Positions 31,731-41,038 are shown, counted from the first letter of the stretch. The stretch: DNA of 64,000 nucleotides from Rhodococcoides kyotonense (GCF_900188125.1 NZ_FZOW01000011.1:124001-188000), one strand, 5' to 3'. Notes: generated from the letters alone by a model not told the origin. Program-made: numbers and translations.

Positions 31731-33689
31731 CTAGTCGGCCTGCAGCACCAACCTGCGCCCAGGGTCGGCCGACAGCGGAACGCTGTCTCGCTGCAACATC
31801 CAGCTGGCGATGTTGTGGAACAGCGGAGCAGCCGATTGGCCGCCCGAGCCGTCGGCGCTCCGGGTCGGGGCATCGAGCATGATTCCGATCACGTACCGAG
31901 GATCGTCGGCGGGTGCGATACCCGCGAACGTGATCCAGTAGTTCGAGTTGGAATAGCACTTGCACTCGGGGTCCACCTGCTGAGCGGTGCCGGTCTTACC
32001 ACTGATCTGGTAGCCGTCGACACCTGCCGCGACGCCTGTGCCGCGCTGATTTCCAGTGTCGTCCTGCGTGACGGATCGGAACATGTCGCGGACCGTCGCA
32101 GCGGTCTCGGGGCTGACGACGTACACGCCGTCGGGCTGCTCGGTCTCGGTTCGCGTGCCGTCGGGCCCGACCGTCGACTTGACGATGCGCGGCGGGATTC
32201 GCATGCCGTCGTTGGCGATCGCCTGGTACATCGCGGTCATCTGCATCAACGTCATCGACAGACCCTGTCCGATGGGCAGATTCGCGAACGTGCCTCCCGA
32301 CCATTGGTCACGGCTCGGCACATTGCCCGCGCTCTCCCCAGGAAGGCCGACGCCCGTGCGCTGGCCGAGCCCGAATCGGGACAGCATGTCCGCGAAGCGA
32401 TCTTCGCCGACTCGCTGCGCGAGCATCAGAGTGCCCACGTTCGACGACTTACCGAACACACCGGTCGACGTGTACGGCACGACGCCGTGATCCCACGCGT
32501 CCTTCACCGACACCCCGGACATGAAGATGTTCCCTGGCACCTGAAGAACCTCGTCGGGAGTAGTGAGGCCGTATTCGATCGCCGCCGCAGCAGTGATGAT
32601 CTTGTTGACCGACCCGGGTTCGAACGGAGTGGAGACGGCAAGATTGCCCATCTCCTTGTTCCTGTCGTTGTTGCCGACGCCGATCCCCGGGTTGAAGGTG
32701 TTGTCGTTGGACATCGCGAGCACCTCGCCGGTGTGCGCGTCCTGCACGAACGCCGACGCGTTCTTCGCGCCCGACAGATCCTTCGCCAGCTGCACCTGCT
32801 GCTGCACGTAGTACTGGAGATCGGAATCGAGGGTCAGTTCGATATCGGATCCGTTCACCGCGGTCTGCTTGTCTCGCCAACTTCCGGGAATGACGGCACC
32901 GTCGGAACCGCGGTCGTACGTCTCCGACCCGTCCGTTCCGGCGAGCGTGGAGTCGAGTGCGTCCTCGAGCCCGAGAAGCCCGTGCCCGTCCCATCCGGTG
33001 GCGCCGATGATGTTCGCGGCAAGCGATCCGCCGGGGTACTCGCGGATGTCCTGGCGCTCGAGTCCGACTTCCTCGAACTCCTCGTTGATCTTGGTTGCGA
33101 TCGTCGCGTCGACGCCGCGCACCAGGTACGTGAAGGTGTCGTCGCTCTTCAGCTTCGTAAGGATGTCCTTCTCGTTCGCGACATCGCCCAACGCATCGTG
33201 AAGCCCCGCAGCGATCTCTTCGAGCCGGTCGTCCGTCGCAGGCTTCGTGGGATCCTTGGCGCGAGCGTCGTCCAGTTCCTTGCGAACACGGACGGGCTGG
33301 AACGTGAGCGCCTTCGCCTCCATCGTGAATGCGATCGGCTTACCGTTGCGATCGGTGATCGAACCGCGCATCGCAGGGTCGACGAGCGTCGTGGTTCGCT
33401 GCGATGCGGCCTCGGCGGACAGGCGGGGGCCGTTGATGCCCATGATCCACACGAGTTGCAGTGCGACGACGGCGAGTACACCGAACATCAACCATCTGCC
33501 GAGACCGTGACGAAAACCGAACGACGACGCGTCGAATCGTCCCGAGCCGGGCCTGCGAGGCGGGCGTGGCGACCCCGCAGTTCGTGGAGCAGGACGGCCA
33601 CCGCGTGCGCCATCGCGCGGGCGTGCACCATGGGATGCAGTGCGCGGCACAGGCTTTCGCCTCTGAGATCCGGTGGTCGGCCTCGTCAC
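31731..33689 (-). CDS. pbpB: Class B penicillin-binding protein (FtsI/PbpB)
   Basis: Septal transpeptidase working with FtsW; 652 residues. A basic, Pro/Arg-rich cytoplasmic tail (residues 1-60) is followed by one membrane helix (WLMFGVLAVVALQLVWIMGI), then the pedestal domain with MRGSITDRNGKPIAFTMEA. The catalytic set is complete: SVNK (in FEPGSVNKI, near residue 360), SSN (GKSSNVGT) and KTG (SGKTGTAQQ, near 563). Start GTG at 33689 overlaps the ftsL stop as GTGA. CKCYSNSNYW after KTG is a cysteine pair also seen in actinobacterial PbpB. Confidence 0.96.
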   Translation of the reverse strand: MTRPTTGSQRRKPVPRTASHGARPRDGARGGRPAPRTAGSPRPPRRPGSGRFDASSFGFRHGLGRWLMFGVLAVVALQLVWIMGINGPRLSAEAASQRTTTLVDPAMRGSITDRNGKPIAFTMEAKALTFQPVRVRKELDDARAKDPTKPATDDRLEEIAAGLHDALGDVANEKDILTKLKSDDTFTYLVRGVDATIATKINEEFEEVGLERQDIREYPGGSLAANIIGATGWDGHGLLGLEDALDSTLAGTDGSETYDRGSDGAVIPGSWRDKQTAVNGSDIELTLDSDLQYYVQQQVQLAKDLSGAKNASAFVQDAHTGEVLAMSNDNTFNPGIGVGNNDRNKEMGNLAVSTPFEPGSVNKIITAAAAIEYGLTTPDEVLQVPGNIFMSGVSVKDAWDHGVVPYTSTGVFGKSSNVGTLMLAQRVGEDRFADMLSRFGLGQRTGVGLPGESAGNVPSRDQWSGGTFANLPIGQGLSMTLMQMTAMYQAIANDGMRIPPRIVKSTVGPDGTRTETEQPDGVYVVSPETAATVRDMFRSVTQDDTGNQRGTGVAAGVDGYQISGKTGTAQQVDPECKCYSNSNYWITFAGIAPADDPRYVIGIMLDAPTRSADGSGGQSAAPLFHNIASWMLQRDSVPLSADPGRRLVLQAD

Positions 33690-34405
33690 TGCCGACTACC
33701 CGTTGGACTCGCCGACGGGGTACTCATGGGAACCAATTGTTCACCCGAAGCCTCGGACAAGGCGTTATTGGAGGCATTCGGCGTGGCGGACGCTGCCGAC
33801 GGAGCCGACGACGCGGCCCTCGGGGTCGCCTGGGTGGTCGAGGTCGGGTCGGAGTTCAGCTGCGAATTCTCCTGTGCCCGCACCGGATCGAGCGGTGCGA
33901 CCGGTTTCCCGTCGGCCGGCGCCGGGGTGCCGATGATGGACACCGACCCGTCGGGTGCCACGACGATTCGTGCAGCGTTCGCGGCGGGAATCATGCCCTG
34001 CTCGGCAGCCTTTCGAGCGAGCTCGGGTGCCGAATCGGCAAGTTCGACGTCGCGCTGCAGCGACGCCCGTTCCTGAACGAGACGCTCGTTGTATGCCTTC
34101 GCGTCGCTGAGATCGTAGGAGTCCCCCGCCGAGCGAGTCGTGAGCAGCAACGTGAGTCCGAGACCGAGCGTGAGAAGTCCGATGATCAACGCCACGAACG
34201 GGATTCGAGCCGCGATCGACGCACCGGACAGCGAGACTCGCGCTGCCCCGTGACTCGTCGTCGGGGCGGTACCGCCATGTGTCGAGGCCCGTTGCTGACG
34301 CCGCTCGTACGCGCGCAGCGCTGCACCCGAACGCGGCGCGCCGTCCTCGGCGTTCCGACTGCGACGGGTGCGCCTGGTCCCTGCGGAACCCGCGGCGATG
34401 GTCAT
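33686..34405 (-). CDS. ftsL: FtsL-like division protein with a long extracytoplasmic tail
   Basis: Bitopic protein in the position of ftsL (Rv2164c); 239 residues. A basic cytoplasmic region precedes one helix ([20 protein letters not shown]), then a short coiled coil with the FtsL pattern [19 protein letters not shown]. The final 100 or so residues are Pro/Ser/Ala/Thr-rich ([20 protein letters not shown]) and look disordered, unlike the short E. coli FtsL. The ATG at 34405 overlaps the rsmH stop as ATGA. It should link FtsQ and PbpB/FtsW at the septum. Confidence 0.85.
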   Translation of the reverse strand: MTIAAGSAGTRRTRRSRNAEDGAPRSGAALRAYERRQQRASTHGGTAPTTSHGAARVSLSGASIAARIPFVALIIGLLTLGLGLTLLLTTRSAGDSYDLSDAKAYNERLVQERASLQRDVELADSAPELARKAAEQGMIPAANAARIVVAPDGSVSIIGTPAPADGKPVAPLDPVRAQENSQLNSDPTSTTQATPRAASSAPSAASATPNASNNALSEASGEQLVPMSTPSASPTGSRQ

Positions 34406-35454
34406 TCCGCTCTCCTCGCAATTCGCTCGGCTGCACGCAGGCGCACGGGCGCCGAACGCGGGTTGTCTTCGATTTCTTCGTCCGGCGCGCGCTCCGCACC
34501 ACGGGTCAGAAGCTTGAATTCCGGTCCCATGTTGGGCAATTCGACCGGCAATCCTTCCGGCGACCGCGATTTGGTGCGGGGCGTGATGTGCTTCTTGACG
34601 ACCCGATCCTCGAGAGACTGGTACGACATGAACACCACCCGGCCGCCCACAGCGAGAGCGTCGAGGCCGGCGGGAACCGCCTTCTCCAACGAATCGAGCT
34701 CTCCGTTCACCTCGACACGGAGAGCTTGGAAAGTTCGCTTCGCGGGATGGCCACCCGTACGACGGGTTGCCGCCGGAATGGATTCGTACAGCAATTCGAC
34801 GAGCGGACCGCTCGTCGTGAACGGCGTTGTCTCCCGGCGGCGGACGATGGCCGACGCGATACGTCCCGCGAACCTCTCCTCTCCGTACGTACTGAGTACG
34901 CGGGCGATCTCACCGTGGCTGTACGTGTTGAGCACGTCCGCCGCGGTGATACCGACGGTCGGATTCATCCGCATGTCCAGCGGCGCGTCGACCGAGTAGG
35001 CGAATCCGCGGTCTGCCTCGTCGAGCTGCATCGACGACACCCCGAGGTCGAACAGGATGGCGTGCACCGTCTCGCGTTCGTCCAGGCCTGCCTCGTCGAG
35101 CGCCATCGCGATGCCGTCGTACGTGGTGTGCACGAACGTGGTTCGCGAGGAGAACTCGGCGAGACGTTCGCTTGCCAGCCGAAGGGCATTCGGATCACGG
35201 TCCAGGCCGATCAGCCGCATGGAGGGATAGGTACGCAGAAAATGTTCCGAATGCCCGCCCAGTCCGAGGGTCGCGTCGATCATGACGCCTCCCCCGTGCT
35301 CACCCGCCGCGGTCAGCGCGGGGCCGAGCAGCTCGTCGGCCCTGCCCAGTCGAACCGGAATGTGCTTCGGTGTCGACGAATCGTTCGAGTCGGTCGGAGC
35401 TCCGGACGGTTCGGGAGCGCTATCCGGGTCGGGCGATGTGTTCTCGCCTTCCAC
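34402..35454 (-). CDS. rsmH: 16S rRNA (cytosine-1402-N4)-methyltransferase RsmH
   Basis: SAM-dependent methyltransferase (MraW) modifying C1402 of 16S rRNA; 350 residues. An acidic leader of about 28 residues comes first. Then [17 protein letters not shown], the SAM loop [52 protein letters not shown] and [16 protein letters not shown]. The GTG at 35454 is the longest in-frame start; the acidic leader is variable in the family, so a later start is possible. It follows mraZ across a 212-base gap that holds two hairpin repeats. Confidence 0.95.
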   Translation of the reverse strand: MEGENTSPDPDSAPEPSGAPTDSNDSSTPKHIPVRLGRADELLGPALTAAGEHGGGVMIDATLGLGGHSEHFLRTYPSMRLIGLDRDPNALRLASERLAEFSSRTTFVHTTYDGIAMALDEAGLDERETVHAILFDLGVSSMQLDEADRGFAYSVDAPLDMRMNPTVGITAADVLNTYSHGEIARVLSTYGEERFAGRIASAIVRRRETTPFTTSGPLVELLYESIPAATRRTGGHPAKRTFQALRVEVNGELDSLEKAVPAGLDALAVGGRVVFMSYQSLEDRVVKKHITPRTKSRSPEGLPVELPNMGPEFKLLTRGAERAPDEEIEDNPRSAPVRLRAAERIARRAE

Positions 35455-35550
35455 AATGATTCCTCCCGGTCTTGCTTGTGCTCGCCACGTGCTCGACGAG
35501 CTGGTCGATCGTTGATGGGCTGAATGCCTCGAGGTCCCTGTCCGATAGGG

Positions 35551-35627
35551 AACCTGGCGTTGGGGAAGAACGTCAGGGTCCTGATCTGCGAAACCTGGCG
35601 TCGGGGAAGTACGTCAGGGTTCTGATC
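35551..35627. repeat. Two 36-bp near-identical repeats in the mraZ-rsmH gap
   Basis: Copies at 35551-35586 and 35592-35627 match at 33 of 36 bases. Each contains an imperfect inverted repeat (CCTGGCGT and ACGTCAGG) around a GGGGAAG loop, so each can fold as a hairpin. They lie in the non-coding gap on the dcw transcript. No coding frame covers them. Confidence 0.85.
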
Positions 35628-35666
35628 GGGCAGAGGCCTCGCGGCACTCGGCATTGACCGAAGGGG

Positions 35667-36098
35667 TTACAAGATCCCTCCGAGGGATTCGTCGAACGCG
35701 TCGGAGAAGCTTTGCTCGCTCTCGGTGGAGTACCGAGCCCAAGCCTCGTCGTTCCAGATCTCGATGAACTCGATCGATCCGTTCACGACGACGTTTCGGT
35801 CGAGGTTTGCGTAACGACGGTGCTCGGCACTGAGCGTGATCCGCCCTTGACCGTCGAGTTGTTGTTCATCGGTGCCTGCACCCAACTGACGGATGTAGGA
35901 CCGAGCCACGGGATTGGACCGCGACGCTTCGGTGAGCCGACGAACACGCTCGGCGAACTCTTCGTGGGTGTAGACAGCGAGGCTGTGATCCTGCCCTTTG
36001 CTCACCATCACACCTCCCGAGAGTGCTTCGCGAAACTTCGCCGGCAGCGTCAGCCGCCCCTTGTCGTCGAGCTTGGGCGTGTAGGTACCGAGAAACAC
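35667..36098 (-). CDS. mraZ: MraZ, transcriptional regulator of the dcw cluster
   Basis: AbrB-like DNA-binding protein that forms a ring and represses its own operon; 143 residues, the family's usual length. Two MraZ repeats are present: [20 protein letters not shown] near the start and [20 protein letters not shown] in the middle, each with the DxxGR signature. The start is GTG at 36098 with GGGAGG 6 bases upstream; a longer frame to 36134 is read from the operator region. It is the first gene of the dcw cluster. Confidence 0.96.
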   Translation of the reverse strand: MFLGTYTPKLDDKGRLTLPAKFREALSGGVMVSKGQDHSLAVYTHEEFAERVRRLTEASRSNPVARSYIRQLGAGTDEQQLDGQGRITLSAEHRRYANLDRNVVVNGSIEFIEIWNDEAWARYSTESEQSFSDAFDESLGGIL

Positions 36099-36127
36099 TC
36101 GACACCTCCCGCCCGGGCTCTCCGCTG

Positions 36128-36405
36128 CCACCACATTACCCCACTTTCACCCACCTTCAACCCCACAGACGAGGAAATTTCTGTGACGGCGCACAAATCG
36201 CCTGGTAAAGCACGTGGAGGAAGGTGGGGGAAAATCGGCAGCGCACATGGTCAGCAGTCCAGCACCTTCACAGCCCACCTGCCTTGATTCCGTATATCCG
36301 CAGCTCAGACAGTAGAACCAGGGTGACGTTGTCACTCTGCGTCGACATCGTGGGGAGAAGTGGGGATTTCAGTGGAAGAACCCCTGCCGGTGGAGGAAAG
36401 TGGGG
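36128..36405. promoter_or_regulatory. mraZ control region with many MraZ-type GTGG boxes
   Basis: Minus-strand boxes facing mraZ start at 36166, 36154, 36144 and 36134 (GTGGGG, GTGGGT, GTGGGG, GTGGTG), spaced 10-12 bases. Plus-strand boxes lie at 36214, 36224, 36350, 36360, 36372, 36390 and 36400 (GTGGAG, GTGGGG, GTGGGG, GTGGGG, GTGGAA, GTGGAG, GTGGGG), again mostly 10 bases apart. Known MraZ operators are 10-base-spaced TGGG repeats. The 528-base interval 36099-36626 holds no convincing gene; I could not assign the promoter's -10. Confidence 0.75.
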
Positions 36406-36496
36406 ATTCTCGGCTTCCGTGCGAGCCCTTGGGCGATGCACGCACCCATCGCGGACCCCCGAATGCGACCGTCGGAATCGGCACGACAGACGAAAG

Positions 36497-36540
36497 ACAC
36501 CGGAGCGGTGCCTCACTGATGCGAGGCACCGCTCCGGTGT
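36497..36540. terminator. Strong terminator, 18-bp perfect stem
   Basis: 36497-36514 pairs perfectly with 36523-36540 around an 8-base loop; there is no long T-run. It lies 86 bases after the DUF3040 gene and insulates that gene from the mraZ promoter region. Confidence 0.85.
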
Positions 36541-36626
36541 CCGATGAAGATCTTCTGTTGTGTAGTCAGCTCTCGAACAGCGAAACTCGCGACCGCACCA
36601 GAAGCGTGATCGCGAGCATCCAGTTC

Positions 36627-37067
36627 TTAATCTTGTTCGAACCGCCGTCGGAAGCGATCTTCCATACGAGAGGTGAAGCCCCCGCCTTTTCGGCCGGACT
36701 TGGGCTTCTGACTCGCATTACGTGGTCCCGAGGACTGCCCGGACCCACTGTCACCTGACGCGTCGCCCTGCGCTGCGGGTGCACCCTTGCGGGATCCGCC
36801 GAGAATGAACAAGACGCCCGCACCGAACATGAAGACGAAGCCGACGAGACTGATCACTGGGAATCCACCGGGCTTGAACGGCAGAGCAACCCCGGCAATC
36901 AGTAGAACAAGCCCCAGCACGAACAAAGCTGCCGCCTGGAAGCGACGTTTGCTCGATGCCGTACGCATGCGTCCACTGCGGACGTGAGACGCGAACTTGG
37001 GATCCTCGGCGTAGAGAGCGCTCTCGATCTGGTCGAGCATGCGCTGCTCGTGCTCGGAGAGTGGCAC
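36627..37067 (-). CDS. DUF3040 membrane protein
   Basis: A 146-residue protein of the actinobacterial DUF3040 family, in the Rv2169c position upstream of mraZ. The family start VPLSEHEQRMLDQIESALYA is intact, followed by FASHVRSG and two membrane helices (FQAAALFVLGLVLLIAGVAL, VISLVGFVFMFGAGVLFILG). A Gly/Ser-rich then Lys/Arg-rich tail ends RMEDRFRRRFEQD. The GTG at 37067 has GGAGG upstream. It is cytoplasmically anchored and of unknown function; its synteny with dcw suggests an envelope role. Confidence 0.88.
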   Translation of the reverse strand: MPLSEHEQRMLDQIESALYAEDPKFASHVRSGRMRTASSKRRFQAAALFVLGLVLLIAGVALPFKPGGFPVISLVGFVFMFGAGVLFILGGSRKGAPAAQGDASGDSGSGQSSGPRNASQKPKSGRKGGGFTSRMEDRFRRRFEQD

Positions 37068-37298
37068 GGTACCTCCCCCTGCACAGAAATTGATAGTCAT
37101 TTCGGGTGCGAAACGACGGGAAGCTGACCTTGGCGGCTACCTGGAGTCAATGATACGAGCAGAATCGACTGCTTACCACCTACTCGCTCTACGAGTTCCT
37201 GAAATTCTTCGAAGAACCCCTGCACAGGGCACGCGAACATAGGAGCGAAGTCCGTTTTGTCGTGCCGCGCACCACATGACCACGACGTCACCCTCGTG

Positions 37299-37748
37299 TC
37301 AGGCCGTCATCGAGCGACGCATTCCGTCCGATCGATCCAGACGAGAATCGGCGCCGATGTAGTCCTCGACGACGTGGAGGAATTTGCCTACCTCGGCGTA
37401 GAACGCATCGGCCTCCGACTCGTCGATCGATCGCGAGAGTCCGGCCTGGACCGCGGCTCGCGTGGACGAGTAGCCGGAGAAGTAGTCCGACCACGCATCG
37501 AGCTCGGGCGCTGCCTTGCTCAGCAGAACCCAGGCACTGCGGGACCGAGCGCGCGAGGGCGACACCGGGCTCACTTCGAGGATCGCAGCGGCACCTCGCA
37601 GTGCAGCCGTATAGCAGTCGAGAAATCGCTCGGTAGCGTCCGCAGCGCCGATCGACCGAGACAGGAACGCATCCGCTCTCCCGAGCAGCACCCTGGCTCG
37701 CGGCGACACCGGCGGACGTACATCGGCACGGAGAACTTGTGTGGCCAT
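37299..37748 (-). CDS. SAV_6107 family HEPN-like protein
   Basis: A 149-residue, mostly helical protein of the SAV_6107 (HEPN-related) family. Landmarks: RARVLLGRADAFLSRSIG, ERFLDCYTAALRGAAAILE, RSAWVLLSKAAPELDAWSDY and DAFYAEVGKFLHVVEDYI. The RNase-type HEPN Rx4-6H motif is not evident, so nuclease activity is not implied. The ATG at 37748 has AGGAGGT 8 bases upstream. It is divergent from the GNAT gene across 204 bases. Similar genes sit near dcw in other actinobacteria. Confidence 0.8.
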   Translation of the reverse strand: MATQVLRADVRPPVSPRARVLLGRADAFLSRSIGAADATERFLDCYTAALRGAAAILEVSPVSPSRARSRSAWVLLSKAAPELDAWSDYFSGYSSTRAAVQAGLSRSIDESEADAFYAEVGKFLHVVEDYIGADSRLDRSDGMRRSMTA

Positions 37749-37952
37749 ACTCGAACACCTCCTGTTCGATACGCCGTTCGTGATCACATTCCGACACGCC
37801 CGGACCATGATGAAAGCTCTAAGGTCGGAACCCGGCGAGTCTCGCTTCCCTCGAGCCCATCGCCGAATCGCCGACCGCCGGATCACCGGCATCGAACACC
37901 CGTTCGACATATTCAATATAGCTGTGCCCACCGACAAGTAGTCAAGGAAAGG

Positions 37953-38561
37953 TTGAGAACAGTCGACACCGACGCGGAAACGACCCCCTACCTGGTGGAC
38001 CTCTCGCCCCAGGAGATCCGTCGACGCATGCCCGAGGCGTTGTCGATCTACGTCGAGGCCATGGGGTATCCGCGAGGAACGGAATACCACCGGTCGCCGA
38101 TGTGGATCGAACACGTGCAGCGTCCGGGTTGGCGCGGCGTCGCGGCCGTGCTTCCCACACCGGACGCGCCGATGGTCGCGATCGCCTACGGCTACCGCGG
38201 AGCACGCCATCAGTGGTGGCACCAGCAGGTTCGTGACGGACTGCGCAGGTCCGGGTCCAGCGCCGACTACGTCGACGCCGTGCTGTCGGACTACTTCGAG
38301 CTCACCGAACTGCACGTCAAACCGACCGCTCAGGGACACGGACTCGGCGCGGCCCTCACCCGAAGACTTCTCGAGGGCCGGGAGGAACGGACCGTTCTGC
38401 TGTCCACTCCCGAAATCGCGCACGAGAACAATCGAGCATGGCGGTTGTACCGGCGGCTCGGATTCCAGGACGTTCTTCGCGATTTCACGTTTGCCGGTGA
38501 TCGCCGTCCGTTCGCCGTACTCGGGCGCTCGCTGCCGATGGGTCCACCGGCGGGCCCGTAG
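37953..38561 (+). CDS. GNAT family N-acetyltransferase (Rv2170-like)
   Basis: A 202-residue acetyltransferase. The CoA-binding motif A is LHVKPTAQGHGLGAALTRRL, preceded by an acidic beta strand (DYFELTE) and followed by VLLSTPEIAHENNRAWRLYR and GFQDVLRDFTF. The start is TTG at 37953 with AAGGA just upstream; GTG at 37995 is possible but has no ribosome site. From memory the M. tuberculosis protein in this position acetylates a lysine on isocitrate dehydrogenase, but I cannot assign a substrate here. Its stop TAG is part of the crtO -10 box. Confidence 0.8.
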   Translation: MRTVDTDAETTPYLVDLSPQEIRRRMPEALSIYVEAMGYPRGTEYHRSPMWIEHVQRPGWRGVAAVLPTPDAPMVAIAYGYRGARHQWWHQQVRDGLRRSGSSADYVDAVLSDYFELTELHVKPTAQGHGLGAALTRRLLEGREERTVLLSTPEIAHENNRAWRLYRRLGFQDVLRDFTFAGDRRPFAVLGRSLPMGPPAGP

Positions 38562-38564
38562 CGT
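38559..38564 (+). promoter_or_regulatory. -10 box of a probable leaderless crtO promoter
   Basis: TAGCGT, containing the GNAT stop codon, is followed by 7 bases and then the crtO GTG at 38572. No Shine-Dalgarno sequence is visible. Confidence 0.45.
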
Positions 38565-38571
38565 GTAAGTC

Positions 38572-40185
38572 GTGATCGACGTCGTCGTTGTCGGTTCGGG
38601 GCACAACGCCCTGACCGCTGCCTGTTACCTGTCCGAGTCCGATTTGTCCGTCGAAGTTCTCGAGCGCGACACGATCGCCGGAGGCGGCGTGTCGTCGGCC
38701 GAACGCTTCCCCGGTCATCGGGTGGATCGCGGCTCGTCGGCGCACATCATGGTCCGTCACACCGGCGTCATCGAGGAACTGGGACTTGCCGACCACGGAC
38801 TGCGGTACGTCGACTGCGACCCGTGGGCCTTCGCGCCCGGCGCGCCAGGCACGGACGAGCCGGCACTGGTGTTCCATCGAGACCTCGACCTCACCTGCGA
38901 TTCCATCGCCCGTGCCTGCGGGCATGCCGACGCGGCGGCGTATCGCCGCTTCGTCGGCACGTGGGGTCCGCGCAGTGTTCGCACGATGCGTGCGTTCTCC
39001 TCACCTCCGACGGGACCCAAACTCCTCCGGTCGTTCTGGGGGCTCGGTGCCCCGGACGGCGGCAGCGCCCTGTCCAGGGAATTCCTGACCACCGGCGATG
39101 CGCTTCTGGACCAGACATTCGACAGCGAACGACTCAAGGCAGCGCTGGCCTGGTTCGGGGCGCAGTCGGGACCACCGATGTCGGAACCGGGCACTGCGCC
39201 GATGGTCGGATTCGCAGCGCTGATGCACACGCTTCCGCCCGGACGCGCGGTCGGTGGAAGTGGAGCTCTGACCGAGGCTCTCGTCTCGAAGCTTCAGTCG
39301 ACCGGAGGCTCGGTCGCCCTCGGCGACGCCGTCGTCTCCCTGTCCCGTCGAAACGACGGATGGATCACGACGACCGCGTCGGGACGGACCGTTCGGAGCC
39401 GCATGGTCGTCGCGGGTTGCCACGTACTGACGACGCTCGATCTCCTCGTCGCTGGCGGGCACGATCGAGCTCCCGTCGATGCGTGGCGACGCGCGATCCG
39501 GGTCGGGCCCGGCATCGGGATGGCCGTACGCCTGGCGACCGACGCACTGCCGCGATACGAGAGCGCCGAGAACCCGTCGGACGCCACCGGAGGGTTGCAG
39601 CTGTTGGTTCGAGATCGTGCGCAGCTGCGCCTGGCCCACGGATCTGCGTCCGCAGGCGAGCTACCCCCGAGACCCGTGGTTCTCGGGATGTCGTTCACGG
39701 CGCTCGACCCGAGTGTCGCTCCCCCTGGTCAGCACCAGGTGTCGCTGTGGTCGCAGTGGCATCCGCACACTCTGTCGGGTGGGAGGACGTGGCGTCGGGA
39801 CTCGGGCCGCATCGACCCCGACGACGTGGCCGAGAGGGAAGGCGACCGCATCGTCGCCGAGATCGCCTCCTACGCGCCGGGTTTCGCCGAGTCGATACTC
39901 GCGCGCCACGTTCAATCGCCGACGGACATCGAGCGTGAGCTGGGCATGATCGGCGGCAACATCATGCACGTCGAGATGTCTCTGGACCAGATGATGATGT
40001 GGCGCCCGATCCCCCAGCTGTCCTCCCATCGTGTTCCTGGCGCCGACGGCCTCTATCTGACCGGAGCGTCGACGCATCCCGGCGGCGGAGTGTCCGCAGC
40101 CAGCGGACGCAGTGCGGCCCGGATCGCCCTCGCGGACGCACGCGCGGGAAGACTCCGTCGATGGATAAGTGACAAAGTCCGATGA
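38572..40185 (+). CDS. crtO: CrtO-type beta-carotene ketolase
   Basis: FAD-dependent ketolase that introduces 4-keto groups into beta-ionone rings; 537 residues. It closely matches my memory of Rhodococcus erythropolis CrtO: VVVGSGHNALTAACYL (dinucleotide loop), DRGSSAHIMVRHTGVIEELG, WAFAPGAPGTDEPALVFHRD, AALAWFGAQSGPPMSEPGTA, GMIGGNIMHVEMSLDQMMMW and GASTHPGGGVSAASGRSAAR. Many related proteins desaturate instead, but this one aligns through its length with the ketolase. It overlaps cruF as ATGA, so ketolation and hydration are linked. Confidence 0.9.
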   Translation: MIDVVVVGSGHNALTAACYLSESDLSVEVLERDTIAGGGVSSAERFPGHRVDRGSSAHIMVRHTGVIEELGLADHGLRYVDCDPWAFAPGAPGTDEPALVFHRDLDLTCDSIARACGHADAAAYRRFVGTWGPRSVRTMRAFSSPPTGPKLLRSFWGLGAPDGGSALSREFLTTGDALLDQTFDSERLKAALAWFGAQSGPPMSEPGTAPMVGFAALMHTLPPGRAVGGSGALTEALVSKLQSTGGSVALGDAVVSLSRRNDGWITTTASGRTVRSRMVVAGCHVLTTLDLLVAGGHDRAPVDAWRRAIRVGPGIGMAVRLATDALPRYESAENPSDATGGLQLLVRDRAQLRLAHGSASAGELPPRPVVLGMSFTALDPSVAPPGQHQVSLWSQWHPHTLSGGRTWRRDSGRIDPDDVAEREGDRIVAEIASYAPGFAESILARHVQSPTDIERELGMIGGNIMHVEMSLDQMMMWRPIPQLSSHRVPGADGLYLTGASTHPGGGVSAASGRSAARIALADARAGRLRRWISDKVR

Positions 40186-41003
40186 AGCGGCTCGTCTGGG
40201 TTCTGGTGGCAGCTGCCTTGTCGGCTCAGATCACCTATCCGCTGGTCTCGGGAACTGCGCGGGACGTGGTGACCGTCGCGGTCGTGGGCTTTCTGGCCGC
40301 CGCAGTACTCACCCATGCTGCGGTCACTCGAGGTGTCGCCTGGGCGTCCGTCCTGTTCGTGACCACGGCAGGCATCGGAATTCTCGCCGAGATCGTCGGC
40401 ACCGCGACGGGGTTCCCGTTCGGGAGCTACTTCTACGCGACCGACAGGCTGGGCCCGGACATCCTCGGCGTCCCCGCCGTCGTTCCGCTCGCCTGGACAG
40501 CCGGCTTCTATCCCATTCGCTGCGCCGTCACATACGTCCTCGAACGATCGAGCCTTTCGCCGGGGCGGCAGAGGCGTCACCGCATCGTCGCGACGGCACT
40601 CGGCATGGTCGGGTGGGATCTGTACCTCGACACCCAGATGGTCACCGACGGCCAGTGGACATGGACGTCGGACATCGCCGGGCTTCCCGGGATCCCCTCG
40701 ATCCCGGTGTCGAACTATCTCGGCTGGTTCGTCACGGCGCTGGTCATGGCGGTCGTCGTCGACCTCGTCGGTGATCGCGTCGCGGGGCGTCGTCCGGTCA
40801 CCTCCCCCATGTCCGACGCGGCCCCGCTGGTGCTGTTCCTCTGGACATGGCTCGGTTCGGCCCTGGCGCACTCCGTCTTTCTCGACGGTGACGAGCTCCG
40901 ATTCTCGGCCGTCTACGGGTTCTGCGCGATGAGCATCGTCGGCGTTCCGTTCGTCGTGACATGGCTGCGCGAGACGAGACGCGCCACAGTGGTAGCTCCC
41001 TGA
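40182..41003 (+). CDS. cruF: CruF-like carotenoid 1',2'-hydratase (DUF422)
   Basis: Polytopic membrane protein of the DUF422/CruF family that hydrates the end of acyclic carotenoid ends; 273 residues, about six or seven helices. Landmarks: AGIGILAEIVGTATGFPFG, YFYATDRLGPDILGVPAVVP, GMVGWDLYLDTQMVTDGQW and a final VAFV-type helix. The start ATG at 40182 overlaps the crtO stop (ATGA). Its presence implies that the final carotenoid keeps an open psi end, perhaps with a ketolated ring at the other end. Confidence 0.82.
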   Translation: MKRLVWVLVAAALSAQITYPLVSGTARDVVTVAVVGFLAAAVLTHAAVTRGVAWASVLFVTTAGIGILAEIVGTATGFPFGSYFYATDRLGPDILGVPAVVPLAWTAGFYPIRCAVTYVLERSSLSPGRQRRHRIVATALGMVGWDLYLDTQMVTDGQWTWTSDIAGLPGIPSIPVSNYLGWFVTALVMAVVVDLVGDRVAGRRPVTSPMSDAAPLVLFLWTWLGSALAHSVFLDGDELRFSAVYGFCAMSIVGVPFVVTWLRETRRATVVAP

Positions 41004-41038
41004 CGCCTCGCCCGGGCCGCGTCTGGCACGATGTCGCT

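Noticed and set aside
31296-34076. 926-codon plus-strand frame across murE, pbpB and ftsL
   Set aside because: It spans three well-identified genes on the other strand and has no recognisable domain.
36360-36758. Plus-strand gene in the mraZ control region
   Set aside because: The 132-codon frame runs through the MraZ boxes, the terminator and the DUF3040 3' end, with non-coding composition.
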